Shown piece after piece: positions 15,737 through 23,571 of a stretch of DNA of 34,515 nucleotides; the first letter of the stretch is position 1, and the number at the start of each line of letters is the position of its first letter. Under the pieces are notes generated by a model. That model had not been told where the DNA came from. It was given only the letters and a program-made list of their open reading frames with translations, and did not search any database. The stretch comes from a bacterium. Lineage in GTDB: Bacteria; Lernaellota; Lernaellaia; JACKCT01. The position numbers were made by a program, and so were the translations under genes. Location: contig JAIOHV010000225.1 of NCBI GenBank assembly GCA_019912885.1, forward strand, positions 1 to 34,515, written 5' to 3'.

Positions 15737-17329
15737 TCAGAACTTGAGCGTCACGTCGAGCTGGGCGCCGTCGAACGGCGGCACGGTGCGGCAGATGCCG
15801 CCCGAGCACACGAGTCCGCCCTTGATGCGCCCGTAGAACGCGCGCAAATCGACGTGCTCGCCGGCGCGAAGGCGCGCCTCGCCCGACCAGAAATCCGGAT
15901 CGTCTTCGCCCTCGACGCCGCCCGCGCCCGCCGCGAGCGGCTCGTCGGAGCGCTCGTAACGCAGCGTGACGCTGGCGATGCCGCCGTAGAGCCAGCCCGG
16001 CGCGACGGAAAACGATCCGTATTCGGTGCCAAGAAACGTATCCATGCCGTGGAAATCCTTGGCGCGCACGGCGAGATCCGCCTCGTGCCGGCCGAAGAGC
16101 GGATACGAAAAATCAAACTCCCCATGCACCCAGCGGCCCTCGGGCTCCTCGCGATAGCCCGCGGTCGCGACGGTGTGCGCGCCGTTCGGGAATACGATGT
16201 CGAATCCGCCGTAGGTGTGTTCGGCCCATTCGATGCTCGCGTCCAGGTCGTAATGATCGGCGAGCTCGTCTGGCGGCGTCTCGTGCCGGCGCGCGTGGTA
16301 GTAGCTCGCGAGGATCGACGACTCCCAGAACGGCAGCAGCACCTCCGCGAGCCCGCGCGCGCCGAGAATGTCGGTGCGGTCGGGCAGATGGCCGAAGGTC
16401 TGCTTTTCGAATTCAAGAATCGGCGGGGCGGCGTGCGGGTAGTCGAAACGGTAGTAGTCCTGCCCTTCGGCGAGGAACGTCACCGGGCCGGCCGCGAGGT
16501 TCATCGAGGCGTACGCGCCGCGGCCCTCGATCAGCTCGGGGTCGAGGTCCTTTTTGCGGTCCTCGCGGATGTACCAGGCGTACTCGCCGTAGATTTCGCC
16601 AAGCCCGCCAAGCTGCATCCAACGCAGGCCCGCTCCGGCGATGTCGTAGGGATCGTCCTCTTCCTGCGCGGCGAGAGCGATGTCCTCATCCGTTTGCAGC
16701 ACGCCGCCGAGAAAGCGCGCGGAGGCAAACCCCCAGCCGGGCATGCCCGCGACGATCTGTCCGCCGCCGGCGATGTCGCGCTCGTCGAGCGCCGGCTCGT
16801 CCTCGCTCGCTCGTTCAGGCTTGAACGAGAGATCGTCGCCCTCGTTGATGACGCCACCAAGGGCGCGTAGCTCGACATGCCCTCCCTTGTCGCGCACCTG
16901 CGCCACGCCGCCGAACAACGTGTCGTCCTGGCCGAATTCGTCGAGCGCCTGAAGTGCGAGCACAAGCCCTTCGCCCAGGCGATTGTGCGAGTCGCCCGCG
17001 CGCACGAACACGGTGGGGCTTTCGTATTGCACGTACGCCTTTTCGAGCCAGTACTTCAGGCGGTACTGCTCCTGTTCAAAATAAAACTCGGAATCGTAAC
17101 GGACGCCCGCGGCGAACCGGCTCTTGATGACCTGAAGGTTGAAGCGGTTGATGAGGGCGAGAAAGTGCAGGTCCTCGTCGGGCGAGGTCTGATCGTAGAG
17201 CGTCTTCAGCGTCTCGGTGATGGCGACGCTGTCGGTCACCGGCGTTTCGAGTTCAAACGCGCGCGCCGGCGGCGCAAGCGCGATCGCGGCGACAAGAGCG
17301 ATCGCGAGCCGGGCGGAGGATCGGAGCAT
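15737..17329 (-). CDS. Outer-membrane beta-barrel protein, DUF6029-like
   Basis: A 530-residue protein with a signal peptide (cleavage after ARA, about residue 24). The rest alternates in strands, many ending with Y/F/W aromatic girdles (HTVATAGYREEP, GWLYGGIASVTLRYERS), and it ends in LDVTLKF, with a C-terminal Phe, the mark of an outer-membrane barrel. The N-terminal part (INRFNLQVIKSRFAAGVRYDSEFYF) resembles DUF6029 proteins described mostly in Bacteroidota, which are often found beside a TlpA-like protein, as here. The role is unknown; it may be a substrate of, or partner to, the redox protein upstream (gap 21 bp). One cysteine pair (CSGGIC) in the last strand region could be that protein's target. 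Confidence 0.78.
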   Translation of the reverse strand: MLRSSARLAIALVAAIALAPPARAFELETPVTDSVAITETLKTLYDQTSPDEDLHFLALINRFNLQVIKSRFAAGVRYDSEFYFEQEQYRLKYWLEKAYVQYESPTVFVRAGDSHNRLGEGLVLALQALDEFGQDDTLFGGVAQVRDKGGHVELRALGGVINEGDDLSFKPERASEDEPALDERDIAGGGQIVAGMPGWGFASARFLGGVLQTDEDIALAAQEEDDPYDIAGAGLRWMQLGGLGEIYGEYAWYIREDRKKDLDPELIEGRGAYASMNLAAGPVTFLAEGQDYYRFDYPHAAPPILEFEKQTFGHLPDRTDILGARGLAEVLLPFWESSILASYYHARRHETPPDELADHYDLDASIEWAEHTYGGFDIVFPNGAHTVATAGYREEPEGRWVHGEFDFSYPLFGRHEADLAVRAKDFHGMDTFLGTEYGSFSVAPGWLYGGIASVTLRYERSDEPLAAGAGGVEGEDDPDFWSGEARLRAGEHVDLRAFYGRIKGGLVCSGGICRTVPPFDGAQLDVTLKF

Positions 17330-17350
17330 GCGCGCGGCCCCGTGTCGGCG

Positions 17351-17875
17351 TCAGTTCGCCGCGTCGAGCGCCGCGCGAATGCGCGCCTCGAGCGTTTCGC
17401 GGAATCCGGCGTCAAAGCCGGTGTGCGTGAACGCGACCTTGCCCTCGCGGTCGATCAGGACCGTGAACGGCAGGTCGCCTTTGGGATTGTAAAGCCCGAC
17501 CACCTTCGAGTTCGCGTCGTACAGCACCGGGTACGTCACCTTCTTGCGTTTGACGAGTTGCCGCGCGCGCGCCGCGCCGGAGGACGCGTCCGTGTTGATC
17601 GAAAGAACGGTGAATCCGCGGCCCTCGAATTCCTTGTAAATTTCCTCGAGCGTCGGCATCTCCTTGAGGCACGGCAGGCACCATGTCGCCCAGAACGACA
17701 TCAGGACGACGCGCCCCTTGTGATCCGAAAGCGACATCGGCTTGCCGTCCGCGTCGGTCAGCGTGAAGGCGGGCGCCGCGCCGCCCTCGGAAAGCGCGTA
17801 CGCGGATGCCGCGCAGACGAGCGCCAAAAGCGCGATCGCGGCGGCAAGGCGGGCGGATGTTTTCGGAAGCGTCAT
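17351..17875 (-). CDS. TlpA-like thiol-disulfide oxidoreductase
   Basis: A 174-residue periplasmic thioredoxin-fold protein. Signal peptide with hydrophobic core to about residue 27, then GGAAPAFTLTDADGKPMSLSD, the AhpC/TSA-like entry, and WCLPC (C66, C69), the redox-active pair. The segment FTVLIDREGK carries the cis-proline strand typical of TlpA/ResA. Such proteins reduce disulfides for cytochrome c maturation or in partner proteins. The ATG at 17875 is supported by a promoter-like pair just upstream. It leads the four-gene operon and is divergent from the RNase H-like gene. Confidence 0.93.
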   Translation of the reverse strand: MTLPKTSARLAAAIALLALVCAASAYALSEGGAAPAFTLTDADGKPMSLSDHKGRVVLMSFWATWCLPCLKEMPTLEEIYKEFEGRGFTVLSINTDASSGAARARQLVKRKKVTYPVLYDANSKVVGLYNPKGDLPFTVLIDREGKVAFTHTGFDAGFRETLEARIRAALDAAN

Positions 17876-17884
17876 GGCGGGCTA

Positions 17885-17913
17885 AAGTTACGGAGCAACG
17901 CAAGGGGCGTCAA
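17885..17913 (-). promoter_or_regulatory. Candidate promoter of the TlpA operon
   Basis: On the minus strand TTGACG (17913-17908), a 17-bp spacer, then TAACTT (17890-17885). The -35 is a good match, the -10 weak. Transcription would start about 3 bases before the ATG, so the message may be leaderless. The divergent gene starts 43 bp away at 17919. Confidence 0.4.
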
Positions 17914-17918
17914 CGAGC

Positions 17919-19184
17919 ATGGCCATCGACAAACAGACCGCGATCGACGAACTCCGGCGGCGCATCGGCGAGATCCACGCCCGCGACGCCGCGCAACGCG
18001 CGGGCCTTTCCGTCGTGGAGGACGACGACGGCATGGACCTGCGCCGCGTGGACACGCCGTTCGGCCCCGTGTCGATCGCGGAAACGACGTTCGCGGCCGG
18101 CGCGTTCTACGGTTTGGCGCGCCTGTCCGATCTGCTCGAAACGCCGCGCGAGCACCTGGCGCACGTTTTCGGCCTTGACGACGCCGGCGGGCTTGCGCCG
18201 GCGGATTCGCTTTCGCTTGATATCGAAACGGCCGGGCACCCGAGCGGCGCGGGCGCCTTCGCCTTCATGATCGGCCTGGCGTACTACGAGGGCCGCGATT
18301 TCGTGCTGCGGCAGATCTTTTGCGCATCGGCGGAAGAGGAAGCCGCGAGTCTGTGGCTTTTCGCGGAGCACGCGGCGGCGCGGCGCTTCCTTTTCACGTA
18401 CAACGGACGCGGGTTCGACGTACCGTTTCTGGCGCGGCGGATGCGGCATTTCGGGATGGACCCGGCGTTCGCGTTCATGCCGAATCTCGATGTGCTCCTG
18501 CCCGCGCGCCGCGTGTGGAAGGGCGCGGCGGCCGACTGCCGGCTGACGACGCTCGAGCGCGAGGTGCTGCGCGTCACGCGACGGCGCGATATTCCGAGTT
18601 GGCAGATCCCCGAAACCTACGGCGAATACGTTCGGCAGCGGAACGTGCGCCTCTTGCGTTCGACGTTCGATCACAATTTGTACGATGTCGCGACGATGCC
18701 GGCGCTCGCCGCGCGCATGGCCAGCGCGGCGTTTTGCCCCGATCCCGACGAAGCGGGTCTTTCGCCCATCGAATCCGCGGGAATTGCGCGGCTTCACCTT
18801 TGGCGCAAGGACGAGGCGCAAGCGGCGCCGTTTCTGGAACACGCGGCGCGCGACGGCGGCGATCACGGCCGCGAGGCGCGGCGGCAGCTTGCGCTGATCT
18901 TCAAGCGCGCCAAACAACCGGACCGCGCGGCGCGGCATTGGGAGGCGATCGTGGAGGCCATCGAGTCCGGTGCGCCATTTGACGGCACGGCGTTTATCGA
19001 GCTGGCCCGATATCACGAACGCACCCGCAAGGATCCCGCCGCCGCGCGGGAGGTCGTCATCCGCGCCCTGGCGCATTGCCCGCCGGGAAATACGCGGCTG
19101 CGTCACGAGCTGTACGAAAGAAGGGAAAAGTTGTCGGAGAAGGCGGCGAAATCGACCCCAAGGCCGCGCGCGATTCCTTCTTGA
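17919..19184 (+). CDS. YprB-like RNase H-fold exonuclease with TPR-like tail
   Basis: A 421-residue protein. The central domain (about 95-265) has the DEDD exonuclease pattern: LSLDIETAG (D101, E103), FTYNGRGFD (N162, D167) and HNLYDVATM (H252, D256), as in the RNase_H_2 (PF13482) family related to B. subtilis YprB. It should cleave nucleic acid 3' ends with metal ions; the substrate is not known. The C-terminal part (about 285-400) is helical with TPR-like repeats (SPIESAGIARLHLWRKDEAQAAPFL, GREARRQLALIFKRA), probably for protein binding. The start is supported by AAGGGG. The tail carries the tRNA promoter, its TGA lying inside the -35. Confidence 0.88.
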   Translation: MAIDKQTAIDELRRRIGEIHARDAAQRAGLSVVEDDDGMDLRRVDTPFGPVSIAETTFAAGAFYGLARLSDLLETPREHLAHVFGLDDAGGLAPADSLSLDIETAGHPSGAGAFAFMIGLAYYEGRDFVLRQIFCASAEEEAASLWLFAEHAAARRFLFTYNGRGFDVPFLARRMRHFGMDPAFAFMPNLDVLLPARRVWKGAAADCRLTTLEREVLRVTRRRDIPSWQIPETYGEYVRQRNVRLLRSTFDHNLYDVATMPALAARMASAAFCPDPDEAGLSPIESAGIARLHLWRKDEAQAAPFLEHAARDGGDHGREARRQLALIFKRAKQPDRAARHWEAIVEAIESGAPFDGTAFIELARYHERTRKDPAAAREVVIRALAHCPPGNTRLRHELYERREKLSEKAAKSTPRPRAIPS

Positions 19185-19209
19185 CGGCCTCGCGGCTTGC
19201 CCCTATAAA
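19181..19209 (+). promoter_or_regulatory. Strong sigma-70 promoter of tRNA-Gly
   Basis: TTGACG (19181-19186), exactly 17 bp, then TATAAA (19204-19209). The expected start near 19216 leaves a short leader of about 14 bases before the tRNA. The -35 overlaps the TGA of the upstream gene. It is the clearest promoter in the window. Confidence 0.85.
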
Positions 19210-19229
19210 AAGCGCGTCTTGAGGGCTGC

Positions 19230-19301
19230 GCGGGAATAGCTCAGTGGTAGAGCATCGCCTTGCCAAGGCGAGGGTCGCGGGTTCAAATCCCGTTTCCCGC
19301 T
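19230..19301 (+). tRNA. tRNA-Gly (anticodon GCC)
   Basis: A complete 72-base cloverleaf. Acceptor GCGGGAA pairs with TTCCCGC (19294-19300), discriminator T at 19301. D arm GCTC-AGTGGTA-GAGC, anticodon stem TCGCC/GGCGA with loop TTGCCAA (anticodon GCC at 19262-19264), T arm CGGG-TTCAAAT-CCCG. It reads glycine codons GGC and GGU. The CCA end is not encoded and must be added. It is alone, with its own promoter and terminator. Confidence 0.97.
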
Positions 19302-19315
19302 AGACGCGAAAAACG

Positions 19316-19342
19316 GCCGCCGGCGTTTGCCGGCGGCTTTTT
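19316..19342 (+). terminator. Rho-independent terminator after tRNA-Gly
   Basis: GCCGCCGGC (19316-19324), loop GTTT, GCCGGCGGC (19329-19337) and T5 (19338-19342). A perfect 9-bp GC stem with a T run, only 15 bases past the tRNA. Confidence 0.93.
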
Positions 19343-19611
19343 CGTCTTTGCGCCCGGCTTCCGCGCTTCTTGAACGGCGCTCCCAACGCAATTCGCGATC
19401 GTGATTCGCCGCTGAAAAACGCGCAAACGCGCAATATTCAGCGCGCGGAAACTGGCGCCGTTTGGCGCGAGCGACGGAAAACGGAGGAAAAACGCGTACC
19501 CATGCGCGCAGGATTTAAGGCACGGGTTTTGCGATAGGTCATTCTGTCCGCGACGTCCATGAATGGTAACCGAGTCGCGATCGCGACGGTTTTTCAAAAG
19601 GAGTGCGTATC
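19343..19611. other. Intergenic region before DUF5666 lipoprotein
   Basis: No gene seen in this 269-bp stretch. It has secondary structure: GCTGAA (19411-19416) faces TTCAGC (19437-19442), and a palindrome GTCGCGATCGCGAC spans 19574-19587, close to the Shine-Dalgarno AAGGAG (19598-19603), where it could bind a regulator or mask ribosome access. No clear promoter. Confidence 0.45.
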
Positions 19612-20340
<729 letters not shown>

Positions 20341-20353
20341 AATCGGCGCCTTG

Positions 20354-21016
20354 ATGAGTCCCGCAACCCAAACTTGCGCAAACCGTCCGACCCGGCCCGT
20401 CCTCGCGACGCGCCGGGCCGGGCTTTTCATTGCACTCGCCTTGCTGGCTTTCGGGTGCGCGGCTCTCGCCGCCTGCGACGATTCCGGCGGCGCATCCGAG
20501 TCGTTCGCGGTGAAAGCAAGCGATGCGCCGCTCGCGTGCGATCCCGAGGGCGAAACGCCGGGCGCGCTCGCCTGCCGGCTTGCTTACTACACCAATCGCG
20601 AACGCGCCGCGCATCCGGAGGAATCCGATTTCGCGGCACCGCTCGCCTGGGACGCCGACCTCGCCGCCGTTGCGCGGGACTACAGCGAACGCATGTGCGA
20701 CGAGGGCTTTTTCGACCATGTCGATCCGAAGGGCGCGAGCATGGAGATGCGGCTTATGGCCGCGGGTATCTCGTACGTGAAGGCCGGGGAAAATCTTGCG
20801 CGCGGCCGGAACATGTCGCCGAAGACCGCGGTCGAGATGTTCATGGACGAGCCGTCCTGCCGGCCAAACCATCGCGCGAACGTGCTTGACCCGGAATTCA
20901 CGCACGTCGGCGTCGGCGTCGCGTTCTGCCGCGGGCGTACCGTCTACACGCAGCTATTCGCGCGCTACGAACCGCGCTCGTACGCAAGCCAAATTCCCTA
21001 CTGCTTCGGCCGATAG
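20354..21016 (+). CDS. CAP/SCP-domain lipoprotein
   Basis: A 220-residue protein with a basic N-terminus, hydrophobic helix and lipobox LAAC (Cys41). The mature part is a CAP (SCP/PR-1) domain: YYTNRERA, the active-site-like HVDPKG, AGENLARG, and HRANVLDPEFTHVGVGVAF, all in family order. CAP proteins act outside the cell; roles are varied (lipid or peptidoglycan binding, protease-like). Six cysteines may form disulfides. No Shine-Dalgarno is seen; the short gap to the preceding poly-Asp gene suggests coupled translation. A longer upstream open frame is only the shifted reading of the poly-Asp tract. Confidence 0.9.
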   Translation: MSPATQTCANRPTRPVLATRRAGLFIALALLAFGCAALAACDDSGGASESFAVKASDAPLACDPEGETPGALACRLAYYTNRERAAHPEESDFAAPLAWDADLAAVARDYSERMCDEGFFDHVDPKGASMEMRLMAAGISYVKAGENLARGRNMSPKTAVEMFMDEPSCRPNHRANVLDPEFTHVGVGVAFCRGRTVYTQLFARYEPRSYASQIPYCFGR

Positions 21017-21048
21017 CCGTTTCGCGCGCCGGCCGCGCGCGATAGGCA

Positions 21049-21077
21049 ACATCCGCTCCGGGCATCGGAGCGGATGT
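21049..21077. terminator. 12-bp hairpin between convergent genes
   Basis: ACATCCGCTCCG (21049-21060), loop GGCAT, CGGAGCGGATGT (21066-21077). The stem is perfect but no T run follows on either strand, so a terminator role for the convergent CAP and pilin genes is likely but not certain. Confidence 0.6.
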
Positions 21078-21106
21078 CGATTCGCGTCGATCCGGCAGGG
21101 AGCGTA

Positions 21107-21808
21107 TCAGCCCTTGTCGCAGCCTTTCCCGTCTTTCTTGTCTTTTTTCGATTCGACCTTTCGGCAGTCGCAATTGCCATTCGCGTGCTGAAATTTCTCG
21201 TGCCCGTCCGGGCAAGACTTCCAGGCGCACGAGTCAACGTCGTCATCGCCATCGTCATCGCCGCCGTCGTCATCGCCGTCATCGCCGTTGTCGCCGCTGT
21301 CGTCATCGCTGTCGTCGTCGCCAACCGATTCCGGTATCACGCCGGCGCCACAGTTTCCGACGCCGAGCGGATCGGTGCCGGCCGCGGCGATCTTTGGTGG
21401 ATTGTCGTCGATCGAATAGACGTACGCGGCGCCCGGAATGGCGTAGAGGCTGCAGATCGCATATTCGCCGCTCGGCGCGCCCGCCGGGAGAGCCTTCGCA
21501 TCGCCGCCCGTGCCGGAAAGGGACGCCAGATTGATAACCGCGTATTTGTCCGTGATGTTCTTGCTCGACCCGCGTCCGTAGAGGCCTTGCAGGTCGCCGA
21601 TGGCCGGCACCGACATCGTTTCCGTGTAGCGAAATTCCGCCACCTTCTGGATGTCGCGAAGCTGATCAAGCGCCAGGGCGACCGTCGCCTTGCCGCGCGT
21701 ACCGGAAATCGCGGTGATCATGATGCCCGACAGCACCAGGATAACCGCCATGACGGTCACGAGCTCGACAACGGTAAAACCCGATCGATTCGTCGTCCGT
21801 GTCTTCAT
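21107..21808 (-). CDS. Type IV pilin-like protein with poly-Asp and Cys-rich tail
   Basis: A 233-residue prepilin. The leader MKTRTTNRSG is followed by FTVVELVTVMAVILVLSG: cleavage after Gly10 by prepilin peptidase, with the conserved Glu at mature position 5. The start at 21808 has GGAGGG 6-8 bases upstream. After the N-terminal helix and a pilin-like globular part, an Asp/Gly tract (nt about 21235-21325) leads to a last domain with CAWKSC and CDC (five Cys-type residues in about 30) and a Lys-rich end. Such a tail is unusual for a pilin. It could be a major pilin or a pseudopilin of type II secretion; no other pil genes are near. A sigma-54-like promoter precedes it. Confidence 0.87.
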   Translation of the reverse strand: MKTRTTNRSGFTVVELVTVMAVILVLSGIMITAISGTRGKATVALALDQLRDIQKVAEFRYTETMSVPAIGDLQGLYGRGSSKNITDKYAVINLASLSGTGGDAKALPAGAPSGEYAICSLYAIPGAAYVYSIDDNPPKIAAAGTDPLGVGNCGAGVIPESVGDDDSDDDSGDNGDDGDDDGGDDDGDDDVDSCAWKSCPDGHEKFQHANGNCDCRKVESKKDKKDGKGCDKG

Positions 21809-21842
21809 AAACGCCCCCTCCAATGGGCACGAGGGGAGTCTC

Positions 21843-21857
21843 TCAACTTCCGTGCCA
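21843..21857 (-). promoter_or_regulatory. Candidate sigma-54 promoter of the pilin gene
   Basis: On the minus strand TGGCACG-GAAG-TTGA agrees with the -24/-12 consensus TGGCACG-N4-TTGC in all but the last base. Transcription would start near 21831, giving a leader of about 23 bases that includes the GGAGGG ribosome site. PilA genes are classically driven by sigma-54 with PilR, which fits. Confidence 0.6.
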
Positions 21858-22011
21858 CGCGTCGCAAATGAAAAATACCGCCGCAATATCAAGCAGATAG
21901 ATTGCAGGCGTTCATGGCGCTTCGAAAACGTGACCGTTACGCGTTGTAAGGTTGGCGGTTTTCGTAATACGGCATTTCCGCCGCACGCACGACTGCCGGA
22001 GCGCGTCGCCG

Positions 22012-22656
22012 CTACGCGAAACCCTGCTTTTTCAAAAGGTCCAGCAGGTGCGCGTCGGGGTCCTTGCCGGTCGCCGCGCCGAGCAGGCGCTCGACGTATT
22101 TGCCGATGAGGTCGGCCTCAAGGTTCACGGCGTCGCCGTTGGCCAGATCGCCGAGCGTCGTATTCGCGGCCGTGTGCGGAATGATACCGACCGAAAAAAC
22201 GGCGCCCTCGACCTCGTTCACCGTAAGGCTCACGCCATTGATCGCGATGGAGCCCTTCGGGATGAGGTAACGTGCCACCGCCTCCGGCACGCGAACGCGG
22301 ATCGCGATGAAGTCCGGCGCCTTCTCGATGCTCTCCACCGCGCCGAGGCCGTCGATGTGCCCGGTCACCAAATGCCCACCGAGCCGATCCCCAAGACGCA
22401 CCGCGCGCTCGAGGTTCACCCGCGAGCCGGTGCGTAGCTTCGCGGCGGTCGTGCGTTTCAGGGTTTCCTGCCCGATATCGACGAAAAAGCGGCCGATGCC
22501 GACATCGGTCACGGTGAGGCAATAGCCGTCCACGGCGACGGAATCGCCCACGCGCAACTCGCCCGCGAATTTCGTCTCCACGGAGACGAACATGCCGGTG
22601 CCGCGCGGCGACGCCCGCTCAACGCGCCCCACTTCTTCGACGAGTCCGGTGAACAT
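22012..22656 (-). CDS. ribE: Riboflavin synthase, alpha subunit
   Basis: A 214-residue protein with two tandem lumazine-binding barrels. The start MFTGLVEEVGRV is the hallmark of the family; DSVAVDGYCLTVT and the second-domain copy SIAINGVSLTVNEV are the paired motifs, and GGHLVTGHIDG the conserved core. It converts two 6,7-dimethyl-8-ribityllumazine to riboflavin plus a pyrimidine, in the cytoplasm. Length normal. The frame is open much further upstream but that part is repeat-rich intergenic DNA. No other rib genes and no FMN riboswitch are visible next to it. Confidence 0.96.
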   Translation of the reverse strand: MFTGLVEEVGRVERASPRGTGMFVSVETKFAGELRVGDSVAVDGYCLTVTDVGIGRFFVDIGQETLKRTTAAKLRTGSRVNLERAVRLGDRLGGHLVTGHIDGLGAVESIEKAPDFIAIRVRVPEAVARYLIPKGSIAINGVSLTVNEVEGAVFSVGIIPHTAANTTLGDLANGDAVNLEADLIGKYVERLLGAATGKDPDAHLLDLLKKQGFA

Positions 22657-22818
22657 GAGAACGCATGGTGGCACAGACGGCACGAATTGGGAATTGCGAC
22701 AGGCGAATGGGGCGCGATGTCTATGCCGCAAACGCAGTCGCCCCGCTTCGAGCGGGGCGGGACGGAGTGCGCGGTCGGCGCCGCTACGCACAGATTGCGC
22801 GTATCTCGTGTTGCCCGC

Positions 22819-22854
22819 GTCCATAAAGTCCATTATGTCCATGAGGTCCATTTC
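22819..22854. repeat. Short tandem repeat, 9-bp GTCCATNNN units
   Basis: GTCCAT starts at 22819, 22828, 22837 and 22846, an exact 9-bp period. Same family as at 365-391. Confidence 0.9.
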
Positions 22855-22863
22855 TGCGGGCAC

Positions 22864-22884
22864 GGGCAAGGGGCAAGGGGCAAG
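22864..22884. repeat. Three GGGCAAG units feeding a ribosome site
   Basis: Three exact 7-bp copies of GGGCAAG run directly into GGAGGA (22885-22890), the ribosome site of the EVE gene at 22897. Confidence 0.9.
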
Positions 22885-22896
22885 GGAGGAATCGCA

Positions 22897-23310
22897 ATGG
22901 CCTACTGGATCATCAAACAGGAACCGTCCACCTACTGCTGGGACGACCTCGTCGCGGACAAAAAGACCGCGTGGGACGGCGTGCGTAACTATCAGGCGCG
23001 CAACAACATCCGCCTGATGAAAAAAGGCGACACCGCCCTGCTCTACCACTCCGGCGACGAGAAACGGATCGTCGGTGTGACGCGCGTCGTAAGCGAACCC
23101 TACCCCGATCCGACGACGACCGACGACTGGAGCGCGGTGGATGTCGAGCCGGTCTTTCCCCTCAAGGAGCCCGTGACGCTCAAGACGATCAAGGCGGACA
23201 AGGATCTGAATGAAATGGCGCTCGCGAAGAATTCGCGCCTGTCCGTCTGCCCGCTGTCGAAGGCGCAGTACGACAAGATCGTGAAGATGGGCGGGCGCGG
23301 GAGGATTTGA
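22897..23310 (+). CDS. EVE-domain protein (thymocyte nuclear protein 1-like)
   Basis: A 137-residue single-domain protein of the EVE family, PUA-like fold. Family features in order: YWIIKQEPSTYCWDDL, WDGVRNYQARNNIR, MKKGDTALLYHSG and GVTRVVSEPYPD. EVE domains bind modified bases in DNA or RNA, and in bacteria occur alone or with modification-dependent restriction; here no restriction gene is next to it. GGAGGA at 22885-22890 sets the start. Likely cytoplasmic. Confidence 0.95.
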   Translation: MAYWIIKQEPSTYCWDDLVADKKTAWDGVRNYQARNNIRLMKKGDTALLYHSGDEKRIVGVTRVVSEPYPDPTTTDDWSAVDVEPVFPLKEPVTLKTIKADKDLNEMALAKNSRLSVCPLSKAQYDKIVKMGGRGRI

Positions 23311-23571
23311 GCGCGGCGTGGTGAGCGGGCGGTTCTTTCGACGGTACGCGGAGCGCACGGGGGAGACACCGAGGGCACGGAGATTTTTTGTCACCGCAAA
23401 TCAACTCGCCAAAGGGCCTGGGTGAAATGCGATGGACTTGAAACCAGATTCTCTCGGTGCTCTCCGTGTCTTCCCGGTGTCCTCTTTGTACCGTCGAATA
23501 TTCGTTGACCCCGGACGGCGGCGGTGCTATCCCGTTGTCCTCTTCCCGTCCGTTTGACATTGGGGGCAAAG
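23311..23571. other. Intergenic region filled by an inverted-repeat element
   Basis: This 261-bp gap holds the element at 23337-23498 and no gene. The last 70 bp before the AIM24 gene show TTGACC near 23515 and a GGGGG ribosome site, but no clear -10. Confidence 0.6.
23337..23498. repeat. 162-bp element with inverted terminal repeats
   Basis: It begins with TTCGACGGTAC (23337-23347) and ends with the exact reverse complement (23488-23498). Inside, both arms continue for about 36 bp as imperfect copies built from CACGGAG(G)A-type units, roughly three quarters matching. The 65-bp centre codes for nothing. A solo arm with head TTCGAAGGTAC lies at 33849-33897. This resembles a small non-autonomous (MITE-like) or palindromic repeat element; no target duplication is evident. 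Confidence 0.75.

Larger units (their letters stand above)
22657..22896. other. Divergent gap with two repeat families
   Basis: This 240-bp region separates ribE and the EVE gene. It carries four GTCCATNNN units (22819-22854) and three GGGCAAG units (22864-22884). No gene or confident promoter is seen; the promoters of both flanking genes must lie here. Confidence 0.6.

Noticed and set aside
22657-23394. Long minus-strand extension of ribE
   Set aside because: The riboflavin synthase family starts at MFTGLV (22656); the extension covers repeats and is antisense to the EVE gene.
23337-23498. Insertion sequence with transposase
   Set aside because: The element has inverted ends but no coding capacity; no transposase or integrase gene is seen anywhere in the window.
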